Origin: Umbilicaria muhlenbergii
Lineage: Eukaryota > Ascomycota > Lecanoromycetes > Umbilicariales > Umbilicariaceae
Length of the DNA: 64,000 bases
Direction of reading: 5' to 3'
Assembly: GCA_000611775.1 (NCBI GenBank)
Contig: KK106981.1
Coordinates: forward strand, 5,086,927 to 5,150,926
The notes below the pieces were generated by a model. The model saw nothing but the letters and a program-made list of their open reading frames with translations, was not told the origin of the DNA and searched no databases. Made by a program: the position numbers and the translations under genes. Positions 44,820 through 54,998 of this stretch are shown here, piece after piece (positions within the stretch are counted from its first letter, which is position 1; each line of letters opens with the position of its first letter).

Positions 44820-46351
44820 AAGAGGCATTCCATGAGAGGTACTCAGATAAGCCGGCCGGGCCACTGATTACATCAACAACAAAGCAGAAAGGTAGATGAC
44901 CAGCTCATGAAGCTCACTAAACAGAGGGGAGGGTAGTGTCAGGTTTACACCTGAACATCAAACTGAACAATCTGAACGATCTGAACGTCGAACTGAACCA
45001 AATGACTAAACGGGTTAGCGGCGATTTAGACTAGCGAGCCTAGCGCGCACATCAAGGCTTTGATCTTCATGCTCTTTCTTCCTTTCACTCTTTAGATTAG
45101 AATTCTCATCTGTAGCTAAATGCCAGCCTGTCAAAACACATGCATCAATTCATAATCTGCATAGTCCTGACATCCTTGTATCTAAGCACACCCTCTAGTA
45201 GTTGTAGCAGACATCATGCGACATATGCTCAGACTACTCATGCTATAGTAGCTCGCTAAGGCTAGCGCCTTGTGTGTACGCTAACTGCGTACGCGAGGTT
45301 CTCAGCCCTAATGCACTAACCCTAATTGCCTAATTGAGTACAGTAGTAGACGCTCCATTCAACATTTATCAAATTTCCTGTTGGTCGTAGCCTGCAACAG
45401 TCGTAGGCTTGAGTCGGTTCAACCTCAGGATAAAGAGCTGACTCAACTGACGCTAGTACGTTGTCACCGTGCTGGTCTTCTTGATGGTATGTCTTCAGCA
45501 ACCAATGAAGAAAGTTTCTTAATCCGAGCGGTGACATATTCTGAGAGGGTCTAGGCAGAGGACAGAGCAGTACCTGAAGGACGTCAGACATTAATCACGC
45601 AGGTGACTCGATAAACTGGACTTACTCCTCAAAATAGACGCTTAATCCGATTGATATGATAAGTGGTGGTGTCTGCGTAGAGGGTCGTAGGACGGATTTC
45701 CGAGACCACTTCATCGAATTTCTTAAGAAACTCCCGAGTACAGAGATTGTTCGAGGATCGTCCTTGGTAAGAGCCTCAAGGTTGTAATTGGACTTCGCTG
45801 AGAGCCTTGCGACGGCCCATGGGTTATATGGATCGAGCAAGAGGCGGGGAAGATGAGAGGGGACAGCAGAACTGCACCAAAAGGCGGAGGACAGGACACA
45901 GGACGGCAATGAGAGGAGGCTTGGACGTTTGCTCGGAGAGAGGGTGAGAGCGAGGGAGGAGGGTCATGAACAAGTACCATTTTTAAGCCATGGAGAAGGG
46001 CCCATTTGAGTCCCTGGCTCCAGCGAGCCTATAAATAGGCGCCCACCCTCCTCTGCTGGCCGGCCAGGTGCTGGCGTTCGGAGGTGAAGAAAGAACGGGA
46101 GGCCGCATCGCGACCGCTGCAAAGCCTTTAAACTGGGAACCCAAGTGAACTCGGATGGGACTTTGACGTTAGAAGATGCAAGGAGAGTGACGTGGAAAGC
46201 GGGAAGTTGGTAGTTGCAGAGCGGCGAGGGGAGGGAGCCCAGGCACTCGAAAGAGCCTAGGCGATTCGGTTGCGAGTGGGTTCCACTCGCACCTTTACTA
46301 CACGTTATTTTTAGACGGTAAGAAAACCCGCGATTCCATATTCAGACTAGT
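44820..46351. other. Gap of 1.5 kb with small repeats and a hairpin
   Basis: No gene supported. It holds a short run of CTGAAC words at about 44960-45000 (five copies spaced 9-12 bp), a TATAAATAG box at about 46031 on the plus strand, and a near-perfect inverted repeat TGCGAGTGGGTTCCACTCGCA at about 46272-46292 (9-bp stem, 3-nt loop). Confidence 0.45.
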
Positions 46352-46608
46352 ATGTGCCGTTGGAGCCTCCCTCTTGCCCTGGCGACGGCGGGCGCTTATC
46401 TTGATCAAGTGGCGACCAGCTTTGCGGATTATCTTCGCTTGTACGAAGAATCCTGGCTGAGCTTCTTCAGTTCTGGGCATATTTCGATAATCAGGATCTC
46501 TGGTTCGAGCTTTTGCAATATGAGCCCTCGGACGCCTCGGGATGGTTTACCAAACTGATCGAGGACGAGCTCAGCTTTACCCAGGCGGTGAGAATACTGT
46601 GTAACTTG
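46352..46608 (+). pseudogene. Remnant of an NB-ARC/TPR (STAND) receptor gene
   Basis: Two pieces of a typical fungal NB-ARC-TPR protein lie close together in different frames: CRWSLPLALATAGAYLDQVA and SFADYLRLYEESWL (the GLPLALA motif region, 46352-46462), then FWAYFDNQDLWFELLQYEPS and GWFTKLIEDELSFTQAVRIL (46471-46605). In intact relatives these are separated by some 45 residues, missing here, and the P-loop half and TPR half are absent. The remnant ends where the 17-bp minisatellite begins. In fungi these proteins act in self/non-self recognition. Confidence 0.8.
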
Positions 46609-46634
46609 TGTTCATTCCTGGACAATTCTGGCAG

Positions 46635-46915
46635 CAAACAGTGGCTGACAGCAAACAATGGCTGGCAACAAGCAGTAGCTGGCAACAAGCACCGCCTGGC
46701 AACAAGCACCGCCTGGCAATAAGGACCGGCTGGCAGCAAACAATGGCTGGCAACAAGCACCGGCTGGCAATAAGGACCGGCTGGCAACAAACACCGGCTG
46801 GCAACAAGGACCGGCTGGCAACAAACACCGGCTGGCAACAAACACCGGCTGGCAACAAGCAGTAGCTGGCAACAAGCACCGGCTGGCAATAAGGACCGGC
46901 TAGCAGCAACCCATC
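46635..46915. repeat. 17-bp minisatellite (GGCTGGCAACAAGCACC type)
   Basis: About 16 tandem units of 17 bp, varying at a few positions (AACAAACACC, AACAAGGACC, AATAAGGACC, AACAAGCAGTA). Because 17 is not a multiple of 3 and the unit has few stops, long frames appear on both strands. I take them as artefacts. Confidence 0.93.
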
Positions 46916-47123
46916 ATATTAACCTGACTCATCATCTCGGGATTCTCGAGGGTAAATCTGACTCATTATCTCGGTGTTTCAAGATCAGATGGCCAGATAC
47001 TTGGAGCCCGTTGCGGCTCTCAGGACCCCAAATAATCCCCTTGTCAGATCCCTGCATAAGAGGGCGGTGCTGCGAGGAATGGGAGACGGCCCGAAAAGGC
47101 CTCTCTTGGCATTTTTCAGGGTC
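46916..47123. other. Spacer between minisatellite and next candidate gene
   Basis: Contains a 2-copy repeat (TGACTCATCATCTCGG / TGACTCATTATCTCGG) at about 46925-46975. Otherwise nothing noted. Confidence 0.4.
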
Positions 47124-47970
47124 TCATGGACGCCCACCGTCCTTCTTCCTACGAAGCATTTGACAAAGCTTTTTGCTGTCGGCCGCCCTGGAGATACTTT
47201 GGTGGGAGCACGTTTCGGCCGCCAGGAACCCCAAATAGCTGTCTTGTTTAGACTTTGCGATACTGTACCGTCTCTCATCCGCAGGACGGCCACCTGTACT
47301 CCTTTGGGACTTCCTGATGGCGCTCACGATATCTTTGGCAGACTCCCCGAAACCTCCTGCCACCTTGGTGGGCTTTGATTTGGGTCGTCGCCTTTTTGAG
47401 TATTTCAATTGTCGTAATCGGTTAATATAGCCATCTCTACTTTCTAGCGATAGTCCTTTCGATCTGTTCTCCTCGCTGGCGAGCTCTTGTAGGAATGCCG
47501 TCGTATTTTTTAAAGTATCTTCCCTTTTGTGCAACTCTTTCCGATATTCTTTTTTGTCAGGGTGCTTTTTTACTCTTTCGATACGGTTTCGCAGCATTTT
47601 CTCGCGGTGTTGGTATCGCATTAGCTTGTCTTCACTCATTCTTTCACGCGGAATAAAGAATGTTTTCTCTGATATCAACCGTTGATTGGTGACAGGAGTA
47701 GGAGAAGCGAGAGCTAGTGAAAGACCCTCCCTGCGACGAAGACCCTCCTCCTTGCGAAGAGGCCACTCCCTGCGATGAAGACCCTCCTCCTCCTCCTCCT
47801 TGCGAGGAGACCGTTCCCTGCGATGAAGACTCTCCCCCACCTCCTCCTCCTTGCGAGGATGTTCTCAAAGATGAGCTAGCGCTTGAACGTGAGCTTGAGT
47901 ATGCTATCGAAACAGAGCCAGCACATGAGCTAGCCGTTGAAGAGAACGGCTTATGCATTTCACGAGCCAC
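47124..47970 (-). CDS. Candidate gene: Ser/Gly-rich start and basic helical C-terminus
   Basis: The minus strand holds an ATG at 47970 or 47958, preceded at about 48014-48024 by a TATATAAAAG box. A Ser/Gly-rich frame (SSTASSCAGSVSIAYSSSRS, then repeats of SSQGGGGGG) runs through the repeat to about 47644. An overlapping second frame continues to 47124 with a basic helical protein (KLMRYQHREKMLRNRIERVK, LHKREDTLKNTTAFLQELAS, LRQLKYSKRRRPKSKPTK). I found no intron that joins them cleanly, so the gene may be two, mis-read, or broken. I do not recognise it. Confidence 0.4.
47717..47870. repeat. Low-complexity repeat around CCTCCTCCTTGCGA(A/G)GA
   Basis: Three to four copies of a block with CCTCCTCCTTGCGAGGA and CCCTGCGATGAAGAC alternate here. 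All three frames on one strand or the other stay open, giving Ser-Gly-Gly, Arg-Lys-Glu or Pro-Cys-Glu-Asp patterns. Confidence 0.75.
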
Positions 47971-48675
47971 GCACCTATTTCATGGAGAAATGTGGAAGGA
48001 TTGCAGGAAATGCCGGGCTTTTATATAGGCAGTTCCTGATGGATTGAGGTATTCTAGTCAGTTGCAGAAGGAAGTTGTCCTTATGTGATACTCCGATGGC
48101 TAAAATTAGCAATGTCTTCTGATCGAAATGGGCCAGGTGAGAGAGCCCAAATTGGCCACACGAGGGAGCCGGAATGGGAACCGGAATGTAAGCCAGAACC
48201 GGCATTCTTCTTCCAGTGGTACAGCAAGTTCCGTTCAACCTGAGTCCTGTTAGTCGCGGAGTAACACGGACAGATTGCAAGGAAAGGGACATACAGTAGG
48301 TTTGTCCTCTCCTAGACTGATCCACCTGACATCTTTCAGTACGATTCTCACAGGAACAGTTGATTGCCTCTCCCTGCCAGCTTATTCATCTTCTGTGTAG
48401 GCTGACAGCAACAGTCTTTGTCTACTTAAATATCAAACCCTGGAACCCGGCGCATGATTGTACTCGGCTTGGGGTCTATAGGCCCTTCATTATCCTGGCT
48501 TTAGGCATTTTAAGGAATTGATTTATTGATGTAGAACACAGCAGCGAAATTTGCTTTCCGTAAATTGCGACTCCTGTTTTAACCAACCCTACAACTCTTC
48601 GATTCTCTGATATTTCCATATTCTGCGCAATTTATTATCATCATTCCATACCAGTAGCTCTCCCTCCAAGTTTTC
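47971..48675. promoter_or_regulatory. Upstream region of the 47-kb candidate gene
   Basis: Contains TATATAAAAG (minus strand, about 48014-48024) some 55-65 bases before the first possible ATG of the minus-strand candidate. The remainder has no visible gene. Confidence 0.45.
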
Positions 48676-48714
48676 ATGCGTCTTTGTCTCCGAGGGTCAG
48701 GCCTAGGTGAGCCA

Positions 48715-49165
48715 ACCCACCAGCCCATCGAGCCCGAGCCAGCCCATCGAGCCAGCCCAGGCCTATCGAACCAGCCCAGGCTAATCGAGCCAGCCCAGGC
48801 CTATCGAACCAGCCCAGTCTTCCGTAGCTGTAGCCCAGGCCATCGAGCCAGCCCAGTCTTCCGTAGTAGCCCAGGCCATCGAGCCAGCCCAGTCTTCCGT
48901 AGCTGCTGTAGCCCAGTCTTCCGTAGCTGCTGTAGCCCAGTCTTCCGTAGCTGTAGCCCAGTCTTCCGTAGCTGTAGCCCAGTCTTCCGTAGCTGTAGCC
49001 CAGTCTTCCGTAGCAGTAGCCCAGGCCTATCGAGCCAGCCCAGTCTTCCGTAGCTGTAGCCCAGGCCTTTCCGTAGCTGGCCTATCGATCCCGAGCCAGC
49101 CGTTAGCTGTAGCCCACGTAACGAGCCAGCCCAGGCCCATCCGTAGCGGTAGGCCCGCTTATCGA
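48715..49165. repeat. Minisatellite of AGCCCAGTCTTCCGTAGCTG and GAGCCAGCCCAGGC units
   Basis: Two related unit types are interleaved: CATCGAGCCAGCCCAGGC (about 18 bp, dominant 48715-48815 and again at the right end) and AGCCCAGTCTTCCGTAGCTGT with 3-bp length variants (about 21-24 bp, about ten copies from 48805 to 49060). Unit lengths are mostly multiples of three, so a plus-strand Ser/Pro/Cys-rich frame stays open, but no flanking gene structure supports it. Confidence 0.88.
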
Positions 49166-49824
49166 GCCAGCCAAGGCGTAAGGAGCCCGGGCCATCAAAT
49201 TAGAGACTGGGCTATGAACGGGGAAAGGGAAAGATATGGAAATGGGCTATGATGACGTCCCATGGACAAACGATGGAAAATTGGCTTTCAAGCTCAGTTA
49301 TGACATAAACGAGAGCCAATTTTCAGAAATATATAGATTTATTTTATTGCAGGACCAGCTGCAGCTACTCAAGACAAAATATGACTCTTCATCTCCCCAC
49401 CATTGTCCACGTCAAAGATACACCAGTACAGGTTTCGTCGTCATCCGAATAGCAGGTGGACTCAGGCTTGCCCGACCACGTGAGCCGAGGTGAGGGATCC
49501 AACGCGTGGGTGAACTTCAGACCTGCTGGATTTGGCGGTCCCCCTTGGTTTTTGGCGTGACTGATCTTGCGGAGGCACAGGATCGTCAGAGCATGACTGG
49601 ACGACCGAGTACACCTCCAAAGTCGAGTCAACTCTGAGGTGGTCAAAATATCACGTGAAGGTTTTTGAAACTCCCAGCTACTCCTCGCGGTCTATTTTAA
49701 TCACAACTTTTTCGCGGCTTCCAAACATTGGCGAATCGGTGACGCCAATTGCATACCAGAACTAATTCTTACCAGCCCTCGAACGGACATAACCTCGTAT
49801 ACTGAACTCCTTTTGCGGACGAGG
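49166..49824. other. Gap before the DUF7587 gene
   Basis: About 660 bases; an 85-codon frame at 49236-49493 (MEMGYDDVPWTNDGK) has no motif I recognise and might be a small exon. Otherwise nothing noted. Confidence 0.4.
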
Positions 49825-50657
49825 ATGGCCCGCCGCGAAACCAGCTCTCTGCTTCGTAACCTCGCCGCACAAGGTCCTGAGACCGCAGCTTCTTCCCTCG
49901 ACCAAATTGGGCGCAATAACGCAAGCTCCATCAGCAATAGCTACAGTGAAGAGATGGAGAGTGCACGAGCAAGTTCTGCTGCAAAGCAGGAACTTGGAGT
50001 CCTGGAGACATATCGATGCAACACCGATTATCTCCGCATCAAGCGCCGCTTTTGGAGAGTCATACACGCCGAGTCTCAGGCGAAATCGAACAGTTGCGGC
50101 GACATTGTGGCCTCGAAAACGGCTGCGGACGTCCAGAGCCATCAAGACTTGGAGCAGGCCGTAGAGCACCATCTAGATTGGCGTTGCCGCATACCTAGCA
50201 GCTTCATATCTGTTTTTGATGACAAAAAGCATGCCATCAACTGGGCGATTAACGCGCGCAACCGGCAGGAGAAACGTCGCGAATACAGCCCTGTTTACGT
50301 TCAGGAAATCAATACGGCATACTTGAATGACGTCTGTGTTTTGGATCTCGGACGGATAGTACGAGAGCTCGATATCTCCTTCAAAAACGTCGAGCACGAG
50401 TATCTAATCCTCTACAACATTCCGAGACACGCTCTAGAAAGCAATAGCGATGTTGCCATACTGGAAGAACGAGGTGAGCGCCAACTGCACCCACTGACAA
50501 CGCGCCATACTGATTTGAAGGCACAGCGCTCGAAACACGTGAGCAGGAAGACCGATGGAAAGATCCAGGTTACCACTGGGTTGATGATCTACATGGATAC
50601 TACGACACGGACGAAGAGTGCGAAGAGCACAATATGAATGACGATTTGATAAAATGA
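49825..50657 (+). CDS. DUF7587-type protein, possibly ADP-ribosyltransferase-like fold
   Basis: Exons 49825-50473 and 50521-50657 join in phase through a 47-bp intron (donor GTGAGC) and give about 261 residues. This ending (EERGTALETREQEDRWKDPG, then an acidic tail) looks more natural than reading through the intron. The core matches the fungal DUF7587 pattern: HHLDWRCRIPSSFISVFDDK, HAINWAINARNRQEKR, VYVQEINTAYLNDVCVLDL, and VEHEYLILYNIPRHAL. The family's role is not established. The order of an early Arg, a central S-F-I-S and a late H-E-Y resembles the R-S-E layout of ADP-ribosyltransferases; that is my inference. The start ATG was preferred to an upstream TTG. It lies directly downstream of the DUF3435 gene's 3' end on the opposite strand. 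Confidence 0.7.
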
Positions 50658-50870
50658 TCGAGGGAGACTGGAATTAAGTTGGGGGCGACGCTTGATCTAC
50701 TGTCTTTTCCAATTGCTGGCTCTTAAGATGTTCGCGAAGATGACGCCATCTGCAATGTCACTCAAGAGCTGCGAAGCGGGCTCTGAGGCTTCGTCGCGGA
50801 CACGTCGCCCACGCCCGGCCGGTTCAACGATAGGACTAATCTTAACCCTGATGGAGAGTCAGACCTTACT

Positions 50871-51062
50871 ATGACTGTCCTGGAATTGATCCGCTCTGAC
50901 AACCCAAAGCTTAAAGCTTCCACTGAATTGCAGCTACGCCATAAGATCGGCATGAAATTGGATGTAGTTGAGACAAAATTGCGGAGATACGAAGAGACGA
51001 TCTCCGCACTCCGTAACAGGCTTGATGAGATGGAGACAACGGTTCTACATTTAACAGCGTAG
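50871..51062 (+). CDS. Candidate small coiled-coil protein or last exon
   Basis: A 63-codon frame from MTVLELIRSDNPKLKAS ends in a convincing heptad-like helix (LDVVETKLRRYEETISALRN, RLDEMETTVLHLTA). Upstream in the same frame FNDRTNLNPDGESDLT continues without a stop, so it may be the last exon of a longer gene whose start I could not find. Confidence 0.35.
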   Translation: MTVLELIRSDNPKLKASTELQLRHKIGMKLDVVETKLRRYEETISALRNRLDEMETTVLHLTA

Positions 51063-51650
51063 GATGCTGCGATATTTATGAGGGAATGAGAATGATTTAC
51101 AAGCCGTCTGCAAGGTCCCAACCCTCTGTGACTAGGTGAAGCGTAAAAGTAAATGCCTTTATCTGCCAGCCTGTACCGAGCAGCTTGATGTTCCGAAAAT
51201 AACTGAGGGCTACTTCCGGGACTGATCTATCATCTTTCTACACACATCGCGCTTTTGAAGTGTCCGTCCTCTGCAACATCGGCTAAGTAACAGCTCCGTT
51301 CAGGCTGAAGCCGTTGGAGTAGGAGACCATGGGGTTTTAAGTAAGATCTAAGTGGAACTTCTACAATCCTATAACAGCCCGTCCCCATAAGAAATAGATC
51401 CAGGCCTGGGCCAACTTGCAATACGCCTGTCCTCCAAACCGCACAACGTTAAGAGCAAACCCAACGCCACGATGCTGAAGATAGAATCAGGGAATCAATG
51501 GGAAGCAGAAGACACGGAAGAAGCCTGCCTCTTCGACATGTCCGCTTCAAGACATAGTGTGACCCAGAACGATGCATAGTCAGCATAACGAAAGACAAAC
51601 TCTTACCAAAGGCCAGGAAGATTCGAACGGAAAGACAACACCGCAACAGT
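51063..51650. other. Gap downstream of the DUF3435 gene
   Basis: About 590 bases, probably the 3' UTR of the minus-strand DUF3435 gene. No gene supported. Confidence 0.4.
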
Positions 51651-54476
51651 CTAGGGACGAAGCCTGATTATATGCATCTTTTGAGTGTGATTCTTGAAAT
51701 GAGGCACGCTCGACAGGATAAAAGTTGTTCCCCTAGCTTTGCAGATGGAACAGGCCTCCTTACCGCTCGCATACGCTGCAAGTTCATCACGGTGGAGACT
51801 CTCCACATGATTCCACATTTTGTTGACCGTGCTCAGCGGTTTGGTTCGTTCCTGATAGGGCTTGGACATGTTACAGATGCAGAAGGGGCACTGGGTCGGC
51901 TCGCATTTTTCGGGAACCGTCTTGATCTCTAAAGGTTCAGGCACGAGATGGTGCTTCGATGCAGACGCAAGCTTCCCTCGACGTTGGGTTTCCTGTCGGT
52001 CCTGCCACTTGATCCACAGTCTGATGCACTCCAGCCGTCGGGCATGCTCCTCCTCTACCGTCAAATCCGCTTTGGATCTGCAGATCAGTGGGACCAGTGC
52101 CGCACGCTCGCGAATCTGGTAGACGGGCGGAGTTAGACGTGGGGTTGGTTTCTGGGGCTCGGACGAACAGCCTGCAAATTGCTGATTGAGCATCATGGTG
52201 TCGCTACTCCGGAAATGCCTCTTCCTCGCCCTCCTCTTTAGCTTTTCTCGGAGACGCGTTCTTGCACGGTTCAAGTCGTTGTCCGCCTCGATTTTCCGAT
52301 CATATATCGCCGTAACCTCGGCATCTCGCACGAAACGATAGCCTCTCTCCTTGATCTTATCCGTGAGTCTCTGAGATCTTGCCACCAGACGCTTGATTCG
52401 AGGGTGATTCGGAATCCGAGCTTTCTGTTTGTCATTGAGGCCCGTCGGCGCCGTCATATCCGCCATTAGCGTGGTCATTCTAGCCTCTTTCTGCACGGCC
52501 TCGTTGGATGGACGTCCCAGGAACGCGGCAGCCGTGTCAAATTCAACGACTTCGTTGATGTAATATTTAACCGCGTTGGACTCGTGGTCGGCGATTTGAT
52601 CCCGGACTGATGAAGGCGCCTTGTCTGAAAAGTGCTTCGAGTTAGTCTTAGGGAGTCAGTTGAACTGGGCAGGAGGGCTCATACTGTTGATCGCGTTAAT
52701 GGTACCACGACGCAATACCTTCTGAGTCAGATTTTCCTCTAACCCTGCCTTGACCCCAAGCCGTTTGACATAGCGACTCCACGTCCTTGCCTTGAGAGGT
52801 TTATCATCTGAAGTCCGATACCCCTTCGCCGAGCGTTCCGGTTCACGGAAAATCGGCAAATCTAGCATGTCTCTTTTGATCTTCAACTGCATGCCCCTCT
52901 TGTAGTATGGGATTTCGGCTCGGTAGATATGTTCGATGTCTTTGTTGTCGGCATCAAAGATATCGGTATCAAAGATGTTATCGTGCATCGCCATGGCGAG
53001 GAGTTGCCCGAGAAGGTCGAATAGCGGGTTGTATTCATGTTCAATGACAAATCGCTTGCTATAGCATGACAGGTCAGTGCTTGAACATTACGATTAGAGA
53101 GACCGTACCTTACATTCGAGGTTTCCTGTCTTCACCCTTTGTGTGGAGCAGGGTGACGATCGCAAACAGGATATTGGGTCGCCCCGGAACCGGGCTGCGG
53201 AGGATGTAGAAAGCGATATGCCTCCAGAGAATGGTTCGTGTTTCCTCCTTGCCAGCAAGGTATCCATCATCGGTAACGCTGGAAGCATCCGATTCCAAAC
53301 CGAGATCGCTATCCGCGTCGGTTTCCGTATCGCTAACCCCATCGGAGTCCACTTCATCTGTGTCGCTGTCCTCTTCCGTCCCTATGTCTGTATCATGGTA
53401 TGCGTCGTCATCTGAATCGTTGGCCACATCATCGCTCAGGTCGTTGTGTTCCATGAAGCTCATCCGATCGGTGGACGTGTTGCGGCGATTGGCGAAATTG
53501 CCGTCGTCCAAGGTCCCATCGACCAGCGTATCCTCACTGTCGGTGAAGGATTCGCTGTCCAGATTGCCGGCCGTCAGATTATTATCGAAGTCCGTTAAGG
53601 TGTCACCATCCAAGTTGGCATGCCTACCCGCAGGCGGCTTTGCGTCGGCGATTTGAGCCTTGCCTCGGGTATCGAACAGCGAAACGGCCCTGCAGCCAGA
53701 TATGCTTGACATATTCAAGCCCGGAAAGATGTAGAATCGTTGCTGTTCGTCCTGAAACACCGCATCGCACCAGACCAGATTGACGACGAGAAAATAGCAG
53801 AGGTCGTCCACGACTGCTACAGGTTTTGGCTTCGGCAGCTTACGGAGGCCCATTCTCTCGCTGACGACTTTCTTGTACTGCGACACAAATACACACGGAA
53901 TTAGTTTCGCACCCTCCCTTCACCATGGATCCAACAGGGTCGTCTTCGTACATTAAGAATGTCCGTCCTCATGCTCTCATCCATACACCGTCCTGCTTCC
54001 TGAACGTACAGCCTCTTGAGAACCCGCCAGTATTCGCTGAGGCTGGAATCCGCCTTGATTGAACCCTTGAAATTATCCTCTATCCAATCGAAGTAGGCCT
54101 TGACATCCTCAGCCTTCAGATTTTGCAGGAGGGTCTTTGGATTCTCGTTGATCTTAGAGCAGAACCTAAATATTGGTGAGCGACCGCGGTGAAACATATC
54201 GTCCAGCCTTTGCCGCTGGTACATGGCTTACCTTTCCCACTTTCCCATAACCGAGCGGTCCAACTTCTTGGTGTTGTCGACAGCCTTGGCTGGTGTTCGA
54301 CCCGCTGCCGCATGCTGCTTCCGGCGTTCGTTGTAATCGCTCAACCCCCCAAGCTTTTGCGGATGTCCTGGTTTTTCCCTGCCTCTTCCATTTCTGACTT
54401 TCGGCTGTCCAGGCTGCCGACGCCGGCTTGATTGGGACCGCAACGGACGAGTGGAGGGTAGGTTGGTACGGGCCAT
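51651..54476 (-). CDS. DUF3435 tyrosine recombinase, Starship captain-like
   Basis: DUF3435 tyrosine recombinases mobilise Starship giant transposons of Pezizomycotina. Exons 54476-54232, 54165-53952, 53877-53114, 53058-52685 and 52624-51651 close in every phase and give 856 residues with no internal stop. Parts: a basic N-terminus; a DNA-binding-like helical region (ENPKTLLQNLKAEDVKAYFD, SEYWRVLKRLYVQEAGR); VVDDLCYFLVVNLVW; SISGCRAVSLFDTRGKAQ with the first catalytic Arg; an Asp/Ser-rich insert of about 150 residues; LWRHIAFYILRSPVPGRPN and LLHTKGEDRKPR; QKVLRRGTINAIN with the second Arg; then IADHESNAVKYYINEV with the likely His and nucleophile Tyr. The C-terminus has two C2H2-like fingers (CPFC...HVESLH and CSIC...HTQKMH). 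The gene looks intact. Catalytic assignments are from motif memory. Confidence 0.9.
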
Positions 54477-54998
54477 TCCTCACGAGGGGTCAAGATGGGG
54501 AGTCGAGAAGGAGAAGAGGCACCGCAAGAGGTACGGTGACAGCACAGGACTCGAGGTGTGGTGCGATGACTCGTGCTTTTGGGCTTGGAGGGTGGTGATT
54601 CGGAGGGAACATCTGCAGGTGTAGTTGTGGGAGAAGGGGAGTTTGGGAGGGGGAAGACTCGGTGGATGCCATGATGGTATTTATATCCTCTGCCAGTTGA
54701 CTTGGGCGGGGCGGCTTTGGTTGGGCCTCTTGGGAGGGGTGAGCAATTACGAGAGGGTGCGCGCGGTTGGCATTGGCGGGTACCTGAATTGACCTCCAGA
54801 AGTGGTGGTTCACGCACGGGCCAGCGTGAAAGCGGCAAGCCAAGACTTCCCCATTCGCGCACCTGGTCCGTGCTCCACGGTGTTGCGGCCTCCAAAAGCA
54901 GCTCCAAAACCCTCCAGATTCGGCGGTCGAAACACCTAAAGGTAGATTCTTTATGTAATCATGCAGAGACTCCTTCTTCGACCGAGTGACCTAGCCGC
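54477..54998. promoter_or_regulatory. Upstream region of the DUF3435 gene
   Basis: About 520 bases between two minus-strand genes. Frames on both strands are open but low-complexity (Pro/Ser-rich). A TATAAATACC box (minus strand, about 54673-54682) lies roughly 200 bases upstream of the recombinase ATG. Confidence 0.5.

Noticed and set aside
45296-45336. Telomere-like words (two or three CCTAA/CCCTAAT copies)
   Set aside because: Too few and interrupted to be an interstitial telomere.
46491-46909. Overlapping Cys/Leu/Pro-rich minus-strand frames with repeats such as LLPAGVCCQPVLVAS
   Set aside because: They come from reading a 17-bp minisatellite in every frame; no start context, splice sites or conserved flank.
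48676-49053. Plus-strand Ser/Pro/Cys-rich repeat frame (RASPVFRSC units)
   Set aside because: Open only because the minisatellite units are mostly multiples of three; no gene features around it.
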